Notes: a model not told the origin generated them from the letters alone. DNA of 64,000 bases from JBDRRP01 sp964446485 (GCA_964446485.1 CAYUOU010000009.1:8538-72537); one strand, 5' to 3'; positions 6,914 through 16,191 are shown, counted from the first letter of the stretch. A program made the numbers and translations.

Positions 6914-8463
6914 ATGGGAAAGGACAGTCTGCTCAAATCCACGTCAAAGGAAGCCACCGGGCCAGGGAAAACCGTCGCCAAGAAAGAAGCCCCCGCCAAG
7001 AAACGTGTTTCAGCGAAGAAAAAGGCGGCTGGCAAGAAAGCGGTGCCTGCAAAAAAAGCAGCCCCGGCAAAGAAAACGGCACCCCAAAAAGCCGCTGCCA
7101 AGAAAGCGGCACCCCCAAAAGCCGCTGCACGAAAGGCCGCCCCGCCCACCCTGCGAGAATTGATTTCCTTAAAATTCGATGGATGGGCCCGCGCCGATGG
7201 TCGCGTGCCGATGCCGCCGCCGACGTCGGCAAAAGGTGCTGCGCCGCCGTTTTTCACCGGTGCGGACCCCCATGATACCGCACGTATGAAAAAACTGCTT
7301 TTTGAAAAATTTGACATGTCCGCCATTGAGGCGGCCGGCCGGGCATCCGCGGAAAAACGTGCCGCAGAAGAAAAGGCCGCTGCTGAAAAGGCCGCTGCCG
7401 AAAAGGCCGCTGCTGAAAAGGCCGCTGCCGAAAAGGCCGCTGCCGAAAAGGCCGCTGCCGAAAAGGCCGNNNNNNNNNNNNNNNNNNNNNNNNNNNNNNN
7501 NNNNNNNNNNNNNNNNNNNNNNNNNNNNNNNNNNNNNNNNNNNNNNNNNNNNNNNNNNNNNNNNNNNNNGAAAAGGCCGCTGCCGAAAAGGCCGCTGCCG
7601 AAAAGGCCGCTGCCGAAAAGGCCGCCGCCGAAAAGGCCGCCGCCGAAAAGGCCGCCGCTGAAAAGGCCGCTGCCGAAAAGGCCGCCGCCGAAAAGGCCGC
7701 CGCCGAAAAGGCTGCCGCTGAAAAGGCTGCCGCTGAAAAGGCTGCCGCTGAAAAGGTGACCGTGACTTACGAGGCGGCCTATGACGCACCGGGAAAATCA
7801 GCGGCACCCGTGGATCGATCCGGGCAGCTTGTCATGTTCGGGATCTTTGGCATCATCGGTGTGGTCTTTCTTCTGCTCATCGGTGCCAGTATGAACAACA
7901 CCGGCAATTTCTACATGACTTCCCAAGATGGTGCACTCACCGTGTACCAGGGCAAATTCGCACCGCTGGGAAAGCGGCACCTTATCACTTTGCCGGGCGT
8001 TGCGTTGGCAGAAGCGCCTCGATCGGTCTATACGAAGCAGGATGTGTACCCGTTGATTTTCTCTTTCTACCTGACCAAAGCCGACTCCCTGCTCAAGGCC
8101 GACGGATTCCCGGACTTCGATGGCATCAAAGACTACCTGGAAAAGGCTCTTGCGGTTGCCGTGACCGCCGATGCCAAAGAGACGGTCTACCGTCGCATTG
8201 ACGGAATTGATATTCTGCTCAATCTCTACAGGGCGGATGTCGCCGCAACCCGCGGCACAGCGGCCGATTACCGGGAAGCACTGGAGTATCTGGCCCGTGC
8301 CGGTCGCTTGAACCCCGATGTCTCTCAAGCGAGCCTCATCGAGCAAAAGACCGCCGCGGCCCAGGTCGCCATTGCAGCCCTCGAAGCAAAGGCTGCCGAA
8401 GAAGCCGCTGCCGTCGAGAAAGCCGCTGCAGAAGAAAATGCGGACGAGGTGAAAAACCAATAG
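6914..8463 (+). CDS. Lys/Ala-rich membrane protein with EKAAA repeats, interrupted by assembly gap
   Basis: One gene appears split because 100 Ns (7470-7569) shift the frame. The first part has a histone-H1-like KKAAPAKK region (about 20-75), then a non-repetitive stretch with FDGWARADGRVPMPPP and MKKLLFEKFDM, then EKAAA repeats. After the gap the repeats continue in frame into EKVTVTYEAAYDAP, a membrane segment (VMFGIFGIIGVVFLLLIGASM) and a C-terminal domain of about 175 residues ending in another AEEAAAVEKAA run. The layout recalls TolA-like or AlgP-like proteins, with a long charged helix attached to a single membrane anchor. I do not recognise the C-terminal domain. RBS AAAAGGGG precedes the ATG at 6914. 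The gene is followed by a strong terminator. Confidence 0.8.
7370..7755 (+). repeat. 15-bp tandem repeat (GAAAAGGCCGCTGCC) encoding EKAAA
   Basis: The unit GAAAAGGCCGCTGCC repeats in tandem: about 6.7 copies before the N run and about 12.4 after it. Third-position changes (GCT/GCC, GCC/GCT) increase toward the 3' end, so the central copies are the most uniform. The product is a charged alpha-helical (EKAAA)n rod. Confidence 0.95.
7470..7569. other. Assembly gap (100 N) inside the tandem repeat
   Basis: Exactly 100 Ns, the usual placeholder for an unknown gap size. The flanking repeat phase requires a true length of 5 + 15n bases, which 100 does not satisfy. The N count also shifts the frame, making one gene look like two. 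Confidence 0.97.
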
Positions 8464-8493
8464 CCGCGCATCTCATTTTGAACCATTAGGGTC

Positions 8494-8524
8494 GGGCCCC
8501 GTAGCCGCATCGGGGCCCGTTTTT
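8494..8524 (+). terminator. Intrinsic terminator after the EKAAA gene
   Basis: Stem GGGCCCCG (8494-8501) and CGGGGCCC (8511-8518) with a 9-nt loop, followed by GTTTTT. It lies about 30 nt past the stop at 8463. Bases 8525-8743 contain no gene that I can support. They include two similar GGGTTGACGAACCCG and GGTTGACAAACCCG stretches ahead of the transporter operon, but no well-spaced -10 box. Confidence 0.85.
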
Positions 8525-8743
8525 CATTCGGGACTGCCTACCATCGAAAAGGGTGCACCGGCCGGCATCACGGCACCGTGTTTTCCCGGCGCGGAGATGA
8601 TTTCTCCTCCCTGCCGCCCGATGGGGTCAAGATTACCTGCTTCACCCCATCGGGTTGACGAACCCGCGGCGTTGACTTAATCTGCCCGCCGTACCGGACC
8701 CTTCGGTTGACAAACCCGTTCTAACTGGACTCCGCCGGCATTC

Positions 8744-10882
8744 ATGATTGTCAAAAGAATTCTGATAGCCGCCCCAGTGGCGGTGATGGTTTTTTTACTC
8801 CAGTCATACTTCTGGGTCCCTTCCTATGAGCAGCAAACGCGGGGCAATCCGGATCGTCTGGCGAATTACATCACCGCCTCCATCGGTGATGCCAGTCTCC
8901 TCAATCCGATCCTCTCGGCGGACAGTGCCAGCAGTCAGATAGCGACGATGGTATTCGAGGGGCTCATCGACAGAGACAAAGATCTTCGTCTGCGCGGTCG
9001 GCTGGCCGCTTCCTGGGAAATCTATGAAATCGCCGCCTTCCTGGTGAACCCGGCCGCAATTGTTCCAGGCGGGTCTGCACCGATATCGGCCGAAGGCATC
9101 GCTCATCTTCTCACCCAGGTGGTCGCGTCAGGCCGCCCCGATGATTCGGAACTTGATCGTACTTTAAGGAATATCCGAGAAATCCGGGTGGTGCCCCCCG
9201 AAAAACGCACCTCTACCCACCACCTTTCGCGAAGGAAGACCGGCACGGATACAGAGGCCCCTGCCGTAGCAGTGTCCATCAACCCGCCGCCGAGCATCCG
9301 CCTGCGCCTCCAGCGGGTCGACCAGGAACTCTTCGCCAACCTTGAAAAAATTCTGGGCGACGGATATTTCAGCCATCATGACACGGCCGCTTATCTGAGC
9401 GTCGACCCATCGATAGAACGCGATGACAAACGATTGCTGGCGGACCGGCTGCTGCCGCCCACGGAGCACAATCCCGTCATTTTATTCCGCCTGCGACCCG
9501 GCGTGCGGTTCCATGACGGTCACGAAGTCACCGCCGAGGACGTCAAATTCACCTACGAAGCCATCATGGATCCGCGGAACCTCTCGCCAAGAATCTCGGA
9601 CTACGAGCCGGTGCGATCCGTCACTGTGGACAGCCCCTACCAGGTCCGCGTGACCTACAAACGCCTCTACTCACCGGCCATCAGCACATGGGCAATGGGC
9701 ATTTTGCCGGCTCACCGTCTCGACGCATCGGCGCTGGCCGCCGAAGCCCGGCGGCGGGGTATCGACCCAGCCGATTTCACCATGAGGCAAAGCGATTTCA
9801 ACCGAAAACCCATCGGCTGCGGTCCTTTTGCGTTCTCCCAGTGGAAATCGGACCAGCACATTCGACTGAAGCGATTTGACGATTACTGGGAGGGTCCTGC
9901 CAACTACCAGGGATACGTTGTCCGAATCATTCCGGATCTGCTGACACAGGAAATGGAATTCTACGCCGGCACCCTCGATCACTACGGTGTGCCGCCATTT
10001 CAGGTCAAACGTCTGAAAGCGGATCGTCGGTTTCAAGGCTTCTCAGGCACGGCTTTTGGCTACACGTATATCGGATACAACCTGCGCCGGCCGCCCTTTG
10101 ACGACCCGCGAGTGCGGCGCGCGCTGGGAATGGCCATCAATGTCAGAGAGATTATCGACTACGTGCTCTACGGCCAGGCCGAACCCATTACGGGACCGTT
10201 TCCCAAGCAGACCGACTTCTACAACGCGGATGTGCCGGCGCTGCCCTACGACCCTGAAGGCGCAACGGCACTGCTGAAAGAAGCCGGTTGGACAGCCAAC
10301 ACGGCCGGGATGCTGGAAAAAAACGGCCGCCCGCTTCAATTCACACTCATTACCAACAGCGGCAATGATTTGCGAAAGTCCATCCTGGCCATTGCCCAGG
10401 ATGCGTGGCGGCGCATTGGCGTGGAAGTGCGAACGGATCTTTTGGAATGGTCGGTATTTCTTCAGGAGCGGGTCAATAAACTGGACTTTGACGCATTGGT
10501 CCTGGGGTGGCAGATGGGGATCGACCCGGACCTTTATCAAATATGGCATTCGAGCCAGACCGGCCCCTTCCAGTTGAATTTCGTGGGCTTTCAGGATGCG
10601 GCGGCCGATGAACTCATCATCAAAATCCGCCAGGAATACGATCTGGCCACCCAGATCGAAGACTGCCATCGCCTCCATGCCATCATTGCCGAGGCGCAGC
10701 CCTATACGTTTCTCTATGTGGGCAAATGGACGGCCGTGCTCGATCGCCGGATCACCATCCGCGAAAAGGACGCCGCCGGCATCGACAGATATCGCCCCAT
10801 AGCACCGACCAAGACCGGGAACTATGCCTTTGACTTCAACAAATGGGTCAAACTGCCGGCGCCGCCGGCGATTGAACCCTAG
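8744..10882 (+). CDS. ABC transporter, extracellular peptide/solute-binding protein (SBP family 5)
   Basis: This 712-residue protein has an N-terminal membrane anchor or uncleaved signal (RILIAAPVAVMVFLLQSYF). The SBP_bac_5 signature follows: ASLLNPILSADSASSQI, FRLRPGVRFHDGHEVTAEDV and NLRRPPFDDPRVRRALGMAIN. Family members bind oligopeptides, nickel or sugars; the gene set suggests peptides. It is longer than typical DppA/OppA (about 540 residues), mainly because about 140 residues (roughly 100-240) are inserted between the first strand and the FRLRPG motif. No lipobox Cys is seen, so it is probably tethered by the N-terminal helix. It is the first gene of a five-gene ABC and peptidase operon; the ribosome site before ATG 8744 is weak. 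Confidence 0.88.
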   Translation: MIVKRILIAAPVAVMVFLLQSYFWVPSYEQQTRGNPDRLANYITASIGDASLLNPILSADSASSQIATMVFEGLIDRDKDLRLRGRLAASWEIYEIAAFLVNPAAIVPGGSAPISAEGIAHLLTQVVASGRPDDSELDRTLRNIREIRVVPPEKRTSTHHLSRRKTGTDTEAPAVAVSINPPPSIRLRLQRVDQELFANLEKILGDGYFSHHDTAAYLSVDPSIERDDKRLLADRLLPPTEHNPVILFRLRPGVRFHDGHEVTAEDVKFTYEAIMDPRNLSPRISDYEPVRSVTVDSPYQVRVTYKRLYSPAISTWAMGILPAHRLDASALAAEARRRGIDPADFTMRQSDFNRKPIGCGPFAFSQWKSDQHIRLKRFDDYWEGPANYQGYVVRIIPDLLTQEMEFYAGTLDHYGVPPFQVKRLKADRRFQGFSGTAFGYTYIGYNLRRPPFDDPRVRRALGMAINVREIIDYVLYGQAEPITGPFPKQTDFYNADVPALPYDPEGATALLKEAGWTANTAGMLEKNGRPLQFTLITNSGNDLRKSILAIAQDAWRRIGVEVRTDLLEWSVFLQERVNKLDFDALVLGWQMGIDPDLYQIWHSSQTGPFQLNFVGFQDAAADELIIKIRQEYDLATQIEDCHRLHAIIAEAQPYTFLYVGKWTAVLDRRITIREKDAAGIDRYRPIAPTKTGNYAFDFNKWVKLPAPPAIEP

Positions 10883-10905
10883 CAGGGTGTAAAGCGCACG
10901 AAATC

Positions 10906-11865
10906 ATGATCGCCTTCATCGGTAGAAGCATTGTACAGAAAATCATCACCCTGTTCTTCATTTCAGTGGTGTCATTTCTGATCATCCACCTTGCGCCGGG
11001 CAGCCCCAGCCAGGTGGATCCGCTCAATCCTAAGTTCACCCCTGAGATGGTGGAGCGGTTTCGCCAGGAATTTCACCTGGACAAGCCCCTCACCACCCAG
11101 TACGCACTCTTTTATCAGAATTTTTTTACCGGCCGCATCGTCTCGTGGAAAGACAACCAGCCGGTGCTGGGGAAGATCACAGAACGGTTTCTCAACAGCC
11201 TGCCGCTGTTCGTCGTGGGCACACTGCTCACCTGGACGCTGTCGTTTCCCGTGGGGATCCGCTCCGCCATCCGGCGCGGCGGCACTTATGACCGGACGGC
11301 GACCTTTCTATCCTACCTGCTCATCAGCATCCCCGGTTTCTTTTTCGCATATATGCTCATCATCGCCGTGGTGACGGCCCTGGGGGTGCCGGTCATCGGC
11401 ATGGAAACCTTCGGCATCGATGGGGTCGGTATGGTAACGCGGGCGATGGACCGCACCTGGCACCTGGTGCTGCCCTCGATTCTGGGCGCAACGGGCGGCG
11501 TCGCGGTCCTCTCCCGGTACGTGCGCAGCCAAATGCTCGAAGTGGAAGGCCAGGATTACATCCGAACCGCACGCGCCAAGGGGTTGCCTGAAGACCAGGT
11601 ACACTACCGGCATGCCCTGCGAAACGCCCTGCTGCCCTTCGTCACCATGTTTGGACTGGTGCTGCCCGGTCTGATCGGTGGATCGGTGATTATCGAGTCC
11701 ATCTTTTCCTGGCCGGGCATGGGACGCATGGCTTATGAAGCGATTCTCGCCAGAGATTACCCGGTGATTCTTACGGTAAACTTCGTCTCGGCCGTCCTGG
11801 TGCTGCTGGGGACATTTATCTCCGACATGCTCTACACGATCGTAGATCCACGGATCGAACTCTAA
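10906..11865 (+). CDS. ABC transporter permease, DppB/OppB type
   Basis: The 319-residue integral membrane protein begins with the DppB-type IVQKIITLFFISVVSFLIIHLAPG. It has about six membrane segments and the cytoplasmic EAA coupling loop YIRTARAKGLPEDQVHYRH (from about 223) that contacts the ATPases. The C-terminus FISDMLYTIVDPRIEL is characteristic of the family. It lies 23 nt after the binding protein and its TAA stop overlaps the next ATG by one base (TAATG), so the two permeases are translationally coupled. Length and motifs fit a peptide/nickel permease; the substrate is inferred from the neighbours. Confidence 0.93.
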   Translation: MIAFIGRSIVQKIITLFFISVVSFLIIHLAPGSPSQVDPLNPKFTPEMVERFRQEFHLDKPLTTQYALFYQNFFTGRIVSWKDNQPVLGKITERFLNSLPLFVVGTLLTWTLSFPVGIRSAIRRGGTYDRTATFLSYLLISIPGFFFAYMLIIAVVTALGVPVIGMETFGIDGVGMVTRAMDRTWHLVLPSILGATGGVAVLSRYVRSQMLEVEGQDYIRTARAKGLPEDQVHYRHALRNALLPFVTMFGLVLPGLIGGSVIIESIFSWPGMGRMAYEAILARDYPVILTVNFVSAVLVLLGTFISDMLYTIVDPRIEL

Positions 11866-13022
11866 TGACCGACACCCCGTTACCCGCCACCAAATATACG
11901 GATGCCGACATGACCCTGGCAGCACACCAGGGGCGGTGGGCCATGTTCTGGGAGCAGTTCCGGAGCAATCGCATGGCCGTCGCCGGCATGGTCATTTTCA
12001 TCCTTTTCTTTCTGACGGCCCTGGCAGGCCTGGGATTAACGTCAGGAACCGACCCCGTCCTCAACCCGTCAACCATCCGGCTTCAGGAAAAACTTCTGCC
12101 GCCGCTCACTGAAGCCGCGCAGGGAAAGCGCCTCGACCCTGCGCTGCCCCCGGGAGGGCGCTACCTCCTGGGCACCGACGATCTGGGCAGGGATGTCTTC
12201 GCCCGAATGATGCAGGGCGCCTGGGTATCGCTGACCGTGGGATTCGTCGCCGTGGGCATCGCCATCGCCATCGGCATTTTTCTGGGAGGCATCGCCGGAT
12301 ACTACGGCCAGCTGGCCATCGGACTTCATCACCTCATGGGGCTGCTCCTGCCGGTTGCCGGCGTCGTTCTGGCCGGCAGCGTCTCCACCGCAGGGGGGAT
12401 CGCCCTGACCACCGCCGGCATCGCCTGGGTCGTTGCGGGGCAAGCGCTGAACCGCCGTGCGCCGGCCGTGGCGAAAGCCCTCACCGTGCCCCTCATGACC
12501 ATGGACACCCTCATCATGCGGGTGGTTGACATCATGCTCTGTTTCCCGAGCTTTTTTCTGATTCTCACCGTCGTGGCACTGCTTCCGGCCAGCCTGTACA
12601 ACATCATGATTGTCATCGGCCTCACCAGTTGGATGGGGACCACGCGATTTGTGCGTGCGGAGTTTCTTTCCCTGCGGGAGCAGGATTTTGTTGCAGCAGC
12701 CAAGGCACTGGGCGTCAACGAGTTGCGCATCGTTTTTCTCCATATGATGCCCAATGCCATCGCACCGGTGCTGGTGTCGGCCACGCTCGGCATCGCCAGC
12801 GCCATCCTCACCGAGGCGGGGCTGAGCTTTTTGGGATTCGGCGTCCCGCCCCCCCATGCCACCTGGGGCAACATCCTCTCTGACGGGAAGCGATTCATTT
12901 TCGACGCCCCATGGCTGACGTTCGCCCCGGGGACGGTCATTCTTCTGGTGGTGCTGGCCTTCAACCTCTTCGGTGAAGGGCTTCGCGACGTGCTGAACCC
13001 TCGGCTGCGGGAAAGGCATTGA
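11865..13022 (+). CDS. ABC transporter permease, DppC/OppC type, with extra membrane insert
   Basis: The 385-residue permease starts with a cytoplasmic tail and FRSNRMAVAGMVIFILFF, followed by the DppC-type RYLLGTDDLGRDVFARMMQGAWVSL region. The coupling loop is FVRAEFLSLREQDFVAAAKALG and the family ending VLNPRLRERH is present. It is about 85 residues longer than common DppC. The extra length falls between GGIAGYYG (about 142) and MDTLIMRVVDIMLCFPSFF (about 207), where a hydrophobic stretch (LMGLLLPVAGVVLAGSV and GIALTTAGIAWVVAG) adds probably two helices. It overlaps the preceding permease by one base. Confidence 0.92.
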   Translation: MTDTPLPATKYTDADMTLAAHQGRWAMFWEQFRSNRMAVAGMVIFILFFLTALAGLGLTSGTDPVLNPSTIRLQEKLLPPLTEAAQGKRLDPALPPGGRYLLGTDDLGRDVFARMMQGAWVSLTVGFVAVGIAIAIGIFLGGIAGYYGQLAIGLHHLMGLLLPVAGVVLAGSVSTAGGIALTTAGIAWVVAGQALNRRAPAVAKALTVPLMTMDTLIMRVVDIMLCFPSFFLILTVVALLPASLYNIMIVIGLTSWMGTTRFVRAEFLSLREQDFVAAAKALGVNELRIVFLHMMPNAIAPVLVSATLGIASAILTEAGLSFLGFGVPPPHATWGNILSDGKRFIFDAPWLTFAPGTVILLVVLAFNLFGEGLRDVLNPRLRERH

Positions 13023-13024
13023 GC

Positions 13025-14059
13025 ATGGGAACACAACTTTGCGACGATGCCAGCCAACCCGATGCAGCCACCAAAGACGGCGCACTGCTGAGCGTGTCCG
13101 ATTTGAGGGTATCTTTCGGATCGGGCGCCACTCGCGCCGCAGCGGTGGACGGAATCAGTTTTGACATCCAAGCCAATGAAACCGTCTGCATCGTGGGTGA
13201 ATCCGGATGTGGGAAAACGGTGACGGCGCTCAGCATCCTGGGCCTCGTCCCCTGCCCGCCCGGCCGCGTCGACGGCGGCCGCATCGTCTTCAAGGGGCGG
13301 GATCTCCTGACAATGCCGCCGACGGCACTTCAAAAAATCCGCGGCAACGAAATCGCCATGGTGTTCCAGGAGCCGCTGTCTTCGCTCAACCCCGTCTTCA
13401 CGGTGGGAGACCAGATCGGTGAAGCCATTCGTACCCATAACCGGTGCCCGCTTGACGCGATTCCCCAGGCCTGCATCGACCTGTTGACTCAAGTGGGCAT
13501 CCCGGATCCGGTCAGCCGCCTGAAGGCCTTTCCCCACCAACTCAGCGGCGGCCAGCGTCAACGGGTCATGATTGCCATGGCGCTGTCGTGCGACCCGGAT
13601 CTGATGATCGCCGACGAGCCCACCACCGCATTGGATGTCACGGTACAGGCACGGATCATTGACCTTCTCAAAGATATTCAATCGCGTCGACGAATGGCCA
13701 TTCAGTACATCACCCACGACCTGGGCGTGGTGGCGGCCATCGCACAACGGGTGTATGTCATGTATGCGGGAATCATCGTCGAAAAGGGCCCCACAGGAGC
13801 CATTTTCGAGTTTTCGCGCCACCCCTACACGCAGGCGCTGCTGGCGGCCTTGCCCAGCCGCAACAAGCGGGGACAGCGGCTGTATGCCATCCCGGGCTCG
13901 GTGCCCGACCCTTCCAACAAACCGCCAGGCTGCCCTTTTCACCCCCGCTGCAGTGACGCGGTGGCGAATTGCCGGGACGCGTTGCCCGAGATGTGCGACT
14001 ACGGCGGCGGGCACAATGCGCGCTGCCCGGTGGTGTTCCAGAGAGAAGGTGGACCATGA
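13025..14059 (+). CDS. ABC transporter ATP-binding protein, DppD/OppD type
   Basis: The 344-residue ATPase has Walker A GESGCGKT (about 59-66), Q-loop MVFQEPLSSLNPV, signature LSGGQRQRV, Walker B LMIADEPTTALDV and the switch-histidine segment ITHDLGVVA. The C-terminal oligopeptide-transporter extension contains PSNKPPGCPFHPRC, where in related proteins cysteines can bind an Fe-S cluster. ATG at 13025 is preferred over the in-frame TTG at 13019, because AAAGG lies 8 nt before the ATG. Its stop overlaps the next ATG (ATGA). It powers uptake together with the DppF-type ATPase that follows. Confidence 0.93.
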   Translation: MGTQLCDDASQPDAATKDGALLSVSDLRVSFGSGATRAAAVDGISFDIQANETVCIVGESGCGKTVTALSILGLVPCPPGRVDGGRIVFKGRDLLTMPPTALQKIRGNEIAMVFQEPLSSLNPVFTVGDQIGEAIRTHNRCPLDAIPQACIDLLTQVGIPDPVSRLKAFPHQLSGGQRQRVMIAMALSCDPDLMIADEPTTALDVTVQARIIDLLKDIQSRRRMAIQYITHDLGVVAAIAQRVYVMYAGIIVEKGPTGAIFEFSRHPYTQALLAALPSRNKRGQRLYAIPGSVPDPSNKPPGCPFHPRCSDAVANCRDALPEMCDYGGGHNARCPVVFQREGGP

Positions 14060-14931
14060 ACCCGCCGGCCACCCATTTTCCGGAAGTGCCGATTCTAGCG
14101 GTCGAAGACCTTCGAAAGGCGTTCCCCATCCGATCCGGATTCCTTCAGCGGACTACCGGTTGGGTGCACGCCGTGGACGGCGTGTCGTTTGCCATCGCCA
14201 CCGGGCAGACGCTGGGGCTGGTGGGCGAAAGCGGCTGTGGCAAATCCACCGTGGCCCGGATGATCCTTCGGTTGTTGACGCCGGACAGCGGCAGCATCCG
14301 GTTCAGGGGCAACGAGATCGGTCACCTGAGCCAGCGGGAATTGAAACCACTGCGCCGGCAGATACAGATTATCTTTCAAGACCCCTACGGATCCCTGAAT
14401 CCCCGCATGAGCATCGGGTGGTCCATTTCAGAGGGGCTTCGCACCGTGGGCATCACGACACCCCGTGCGAAACAGCGGCGCGTTGCCGAGCTGTTGGACA
14501 TGGTCGGGCTGCCGGCCACCTATCACAACCGTTATCCCCACGAATTCAGCGGCGGGCAGCGGCAGCGGATCGGTATTGCCAGGGCCTTGAGCGTGTCCCC
14601 ATCGCTGCTGGTCTGCGACGAGCCCATTTCAGCACTGGATGTTTCCATCCAGGCCCAGATCATCAATCTGTTAAAGGACCTTCAGGATCAGTTGGGATTG
14701 AGTTATCTGTTCATCTCCCATGATCTGAATGTGGTGAGCTATCTGTGCAGCCATGTCTGTGTAATGAACGGCGGGCAGATCGTCGAATCCGCCGCGGCAG
14801 AGACGCTCTTCGATAATCCGTGCCACCCGTATACGCGGGCTTTGCTGGCTGCCATTCCCGATGCCCGCGGCGTTGGCACGCCGAAATATGGGTCACGACA
14901 CGCCGGCGTCGTGACCCCAGCCTACAAATAG
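14056..14931 (+). CDS. ABC transporter ATP-binding protein, DppF/OppF type
   Basis: The 291-residue partner ATPase has Walker A GESGCGKST, Q-loop IIFQDPYGSLNPRMSI, signature FSGGQRQRIGIARAL, Walker B LLVCDEPISALDVS and the H-loop FISHDLNVV. Start ATG 14056 overlaps the upstream stop (ATGA) after GAGAGAAGG; a longer reading frame upstream lacks a ribosome site. The FPIRSGFLQRTTGWVHAVDGVSF start is typical of OppF/DppF, which pairs with OppD/DppD. Compared with longer family members it stops soon after DNPCHPYTRALLAAIP and has only a short tail. Confidence 0.92.
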   Translation: MNPPATHFPEVPILAVEDLRKAFPIRSGFLQRTTGWVHAVDGVSFAIATGQTLGLVGESGCGKSTVARMILRLLTPDSGSIRFRGNEIGHLSQRELKPLRRQIQIIFQDPYGSLNPRMSIGWSISEGLRTVGITTPRAKQRRVAELLDMVGLPATYHNRYPHEFSGGQRQRIGIARALSVSPSLLVCDEPISALDVSIQAQIINLLKDLQDQLGLSYLFISHDLNVVSYLCSHVCVMNGGQIVESAAAETLFDNPCHPYTRALLAAIPDARGVGTPKYGSRHAGVVTPAYK

Positions 14932-14939
14932 GAATTACC

Positions 14940-16133
14940 ATGCCTGGAACGACACCCAAAGCGGAACTCATGGCCCGGATCGCACGGTTTCAAAAGAGAC
15001 TGCAAGCCACAGCGGTGGAAGGCGCCCTGATACTTCAGAAATCGGATCTTTTTTATTTGACGGGCACCGTCCAGCAGGCGCAGCTCTATGTTCCCGCGGA
15101 GGGTGCTCCGGTACTGATGGTGAAAAAAAGCCACGCCCGGGCGACGGCAGAATCCGCCCTGGAACAGGTGGTGCCCGTGGCCTCGCCCAAAGACATCCCG
15201 CGCTGCCTGAAGGACGCGGGGCTGGCGATGCCGGCACGGTTGGGACTCGAATGCGACGTCCTGCCGGTGAACTTATACTTCTTGTACCAAAGCGTTTTTC
15301 AAACTGCGTCGGTGGTGGATGTGTCTCCGGAGATCCGCAGGATCCGGGCCGTTAAATCGCCTTACGAATTGGCCATCATGGAAGACGCCGCCCGACGTGC
15401 CGACGCCGTGGCCGCCGGCGTACCCGGTCTTCTGCGAGCCGGCATGAGCGAACTGGAACTGGCCGGCCTCGTAGAGGCCTCCGCCAGGGCGATGGGTCAT
15501 CAGGGGGTGCTGCGAATGCGCCTCTGGGGCAATGAACTGTTTTACGGGCACCTCATGGCGGGGCCTTCGGCGGCAGCACCCAGCTACCTGGCCTCGCCCA
15601 CCGGGGGCACCGGAGCAGGGCCGGCCGTAGCCCAGGGCGCCGGATTCGGAAAGATCTCTCCCAACGAACCGATCCTCGTGGACTATGTATTCGCCTTCGA
15701 CGGCTACCTTGCCGATCACACCCGCATTGTTGCCATCGGGGATCTCTCCGACGACTTGATGCGCGGCCACGAAGCCATGTGCCGAATCCAGGAAACGCTG
15801 TCGCAAGAATGCCGCCCGGGCGTCACAGGGGGCGATATTTACCGCTTGGCGCTGGCATTGGCGGATGATGCGGGTTACCGCGAGTGGTTCATGGGCAGCG
15901 GCACAGACCGGGTGCCCTTTGTGGGTCACGGCATCGGTCTCGAGCTGGACGAGTACCCGTTTCTGGCCAAAGGCCAGGACATGCCGCTGAAGGAAGGAAT
16001 GGTCATCGCGCTGGAGCCCAAGCTGGTCATCCCCGGCCAGGGCGTTGTGGGCATCGAGAACACCCACGTGATCACCAAGACGGGGCTGCGCCGGTTAACC
16101 CGGCATCCAGACGAAATTCATATCGTCGATTAG
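14940..16133 (+). CDS. M24-family metallopeptidase (Xaa-Pro aminopeptidase type)
   Basis: The 397-residue protein has an N-terminal creatinase-like domain (about 1-155) and a C-terminal pita-bread peptidase domain. Metal-ligand segments are visible: LVDYVFAFDGYLADHTR (two Asp), VPFVGHGIGLELDE (His), VIALEPK (Glu) and GIENTHV (Glu). These enzymes remove an N-terminal residue before proline. There is no signal peptide, so it is cytoplasmic. It follows the peptide transporter by 8 nt, so imported peptides are the likely substrates. Start ATG 14940 has AGGA 6 nt upstream; the frame is open further 5' but overlaps the ATPase gene. Its 3' end abuts the rpsI terminator. Confidence 0.92.
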   Translation: MPGTTPKAELMARIARFQKRLQATAVEGALILQKSDLFYLTGTVQQAQLYVPAEGAPVLMVKKSHARATAESALEQVVPVASPKDIPRCLKDAGLAMPARLGLECDVLPVNLYFLYQSVFQTASVVDVSPEIRRIRAVKSPYELAIMEDAARRADAVAAGVPGLLRAGMSELELAGLVEASARAMGHQGVLRMRLWGNELFYGHLMAGPSAAAPSYLASPTGGTGAGPAVAQGAGFGKISPNEPILVDYVFAFDGYLADHTRIVAIGDLSDDLMRGHEAMCRIQETLSQECRPGVTGGDIYRLALALADDAGYREWFMGSGTDRVPFVGHGIGLELDEYPFLAKGQDMPLKEGMVIALEPKLVIPGQGVVGIENTHVITKTGLRRLTRHPDEIHIVD

Positions 16134-16171
16134 TAAAAAAAGGGACGCACCGGCAAACCCGACGCGTCCCT
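16134..16171 (-). terminator. Intrinsic terminator of rplM-rpsI
   Basis: On the minus strand, AGGGACGC and GCGTCCCT pair around a 15-nt loop and are followed directly by a run of seven T. It lies 21 nt past the rpsI stop. The convergent M24 peptidase gene ends at 16133, so the same hairpin may also slow plus-strand transcription, although that side has no clear T run. Confidence 0.88.
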
Positions 16172-16191
16172 CGTTGTGGTTGTTCTGCGGA

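Noticed and set aside
7302..7661. Lys/Arg/Pro-rich frame through the tandem repeats
   Set aside because: Off-frame reading of the same 15-bp repeat and of the N run; not a separate protein.
7370..7755. CRISPR-like array
   Set aside because: Units are 15 bp, contiguous and coding, with no spacers.
7756..8463. Separate gene starting at GTG 7756
   Set aside because: The frame is open through the repeat up to the N run, and repeat phase shows it continues the gene that begins at 6914. The apparent start is an artefact of gap length.
12329..14014. 561-codon open frame on the minus strand across the ABC permease and ATPase genes
   Set aside because: It lies antisense to two clear transporter genes with full motif sets. 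Its translation is rich in Arg, His and Gly without domains, as expected for a G+C-rich shadow frame.
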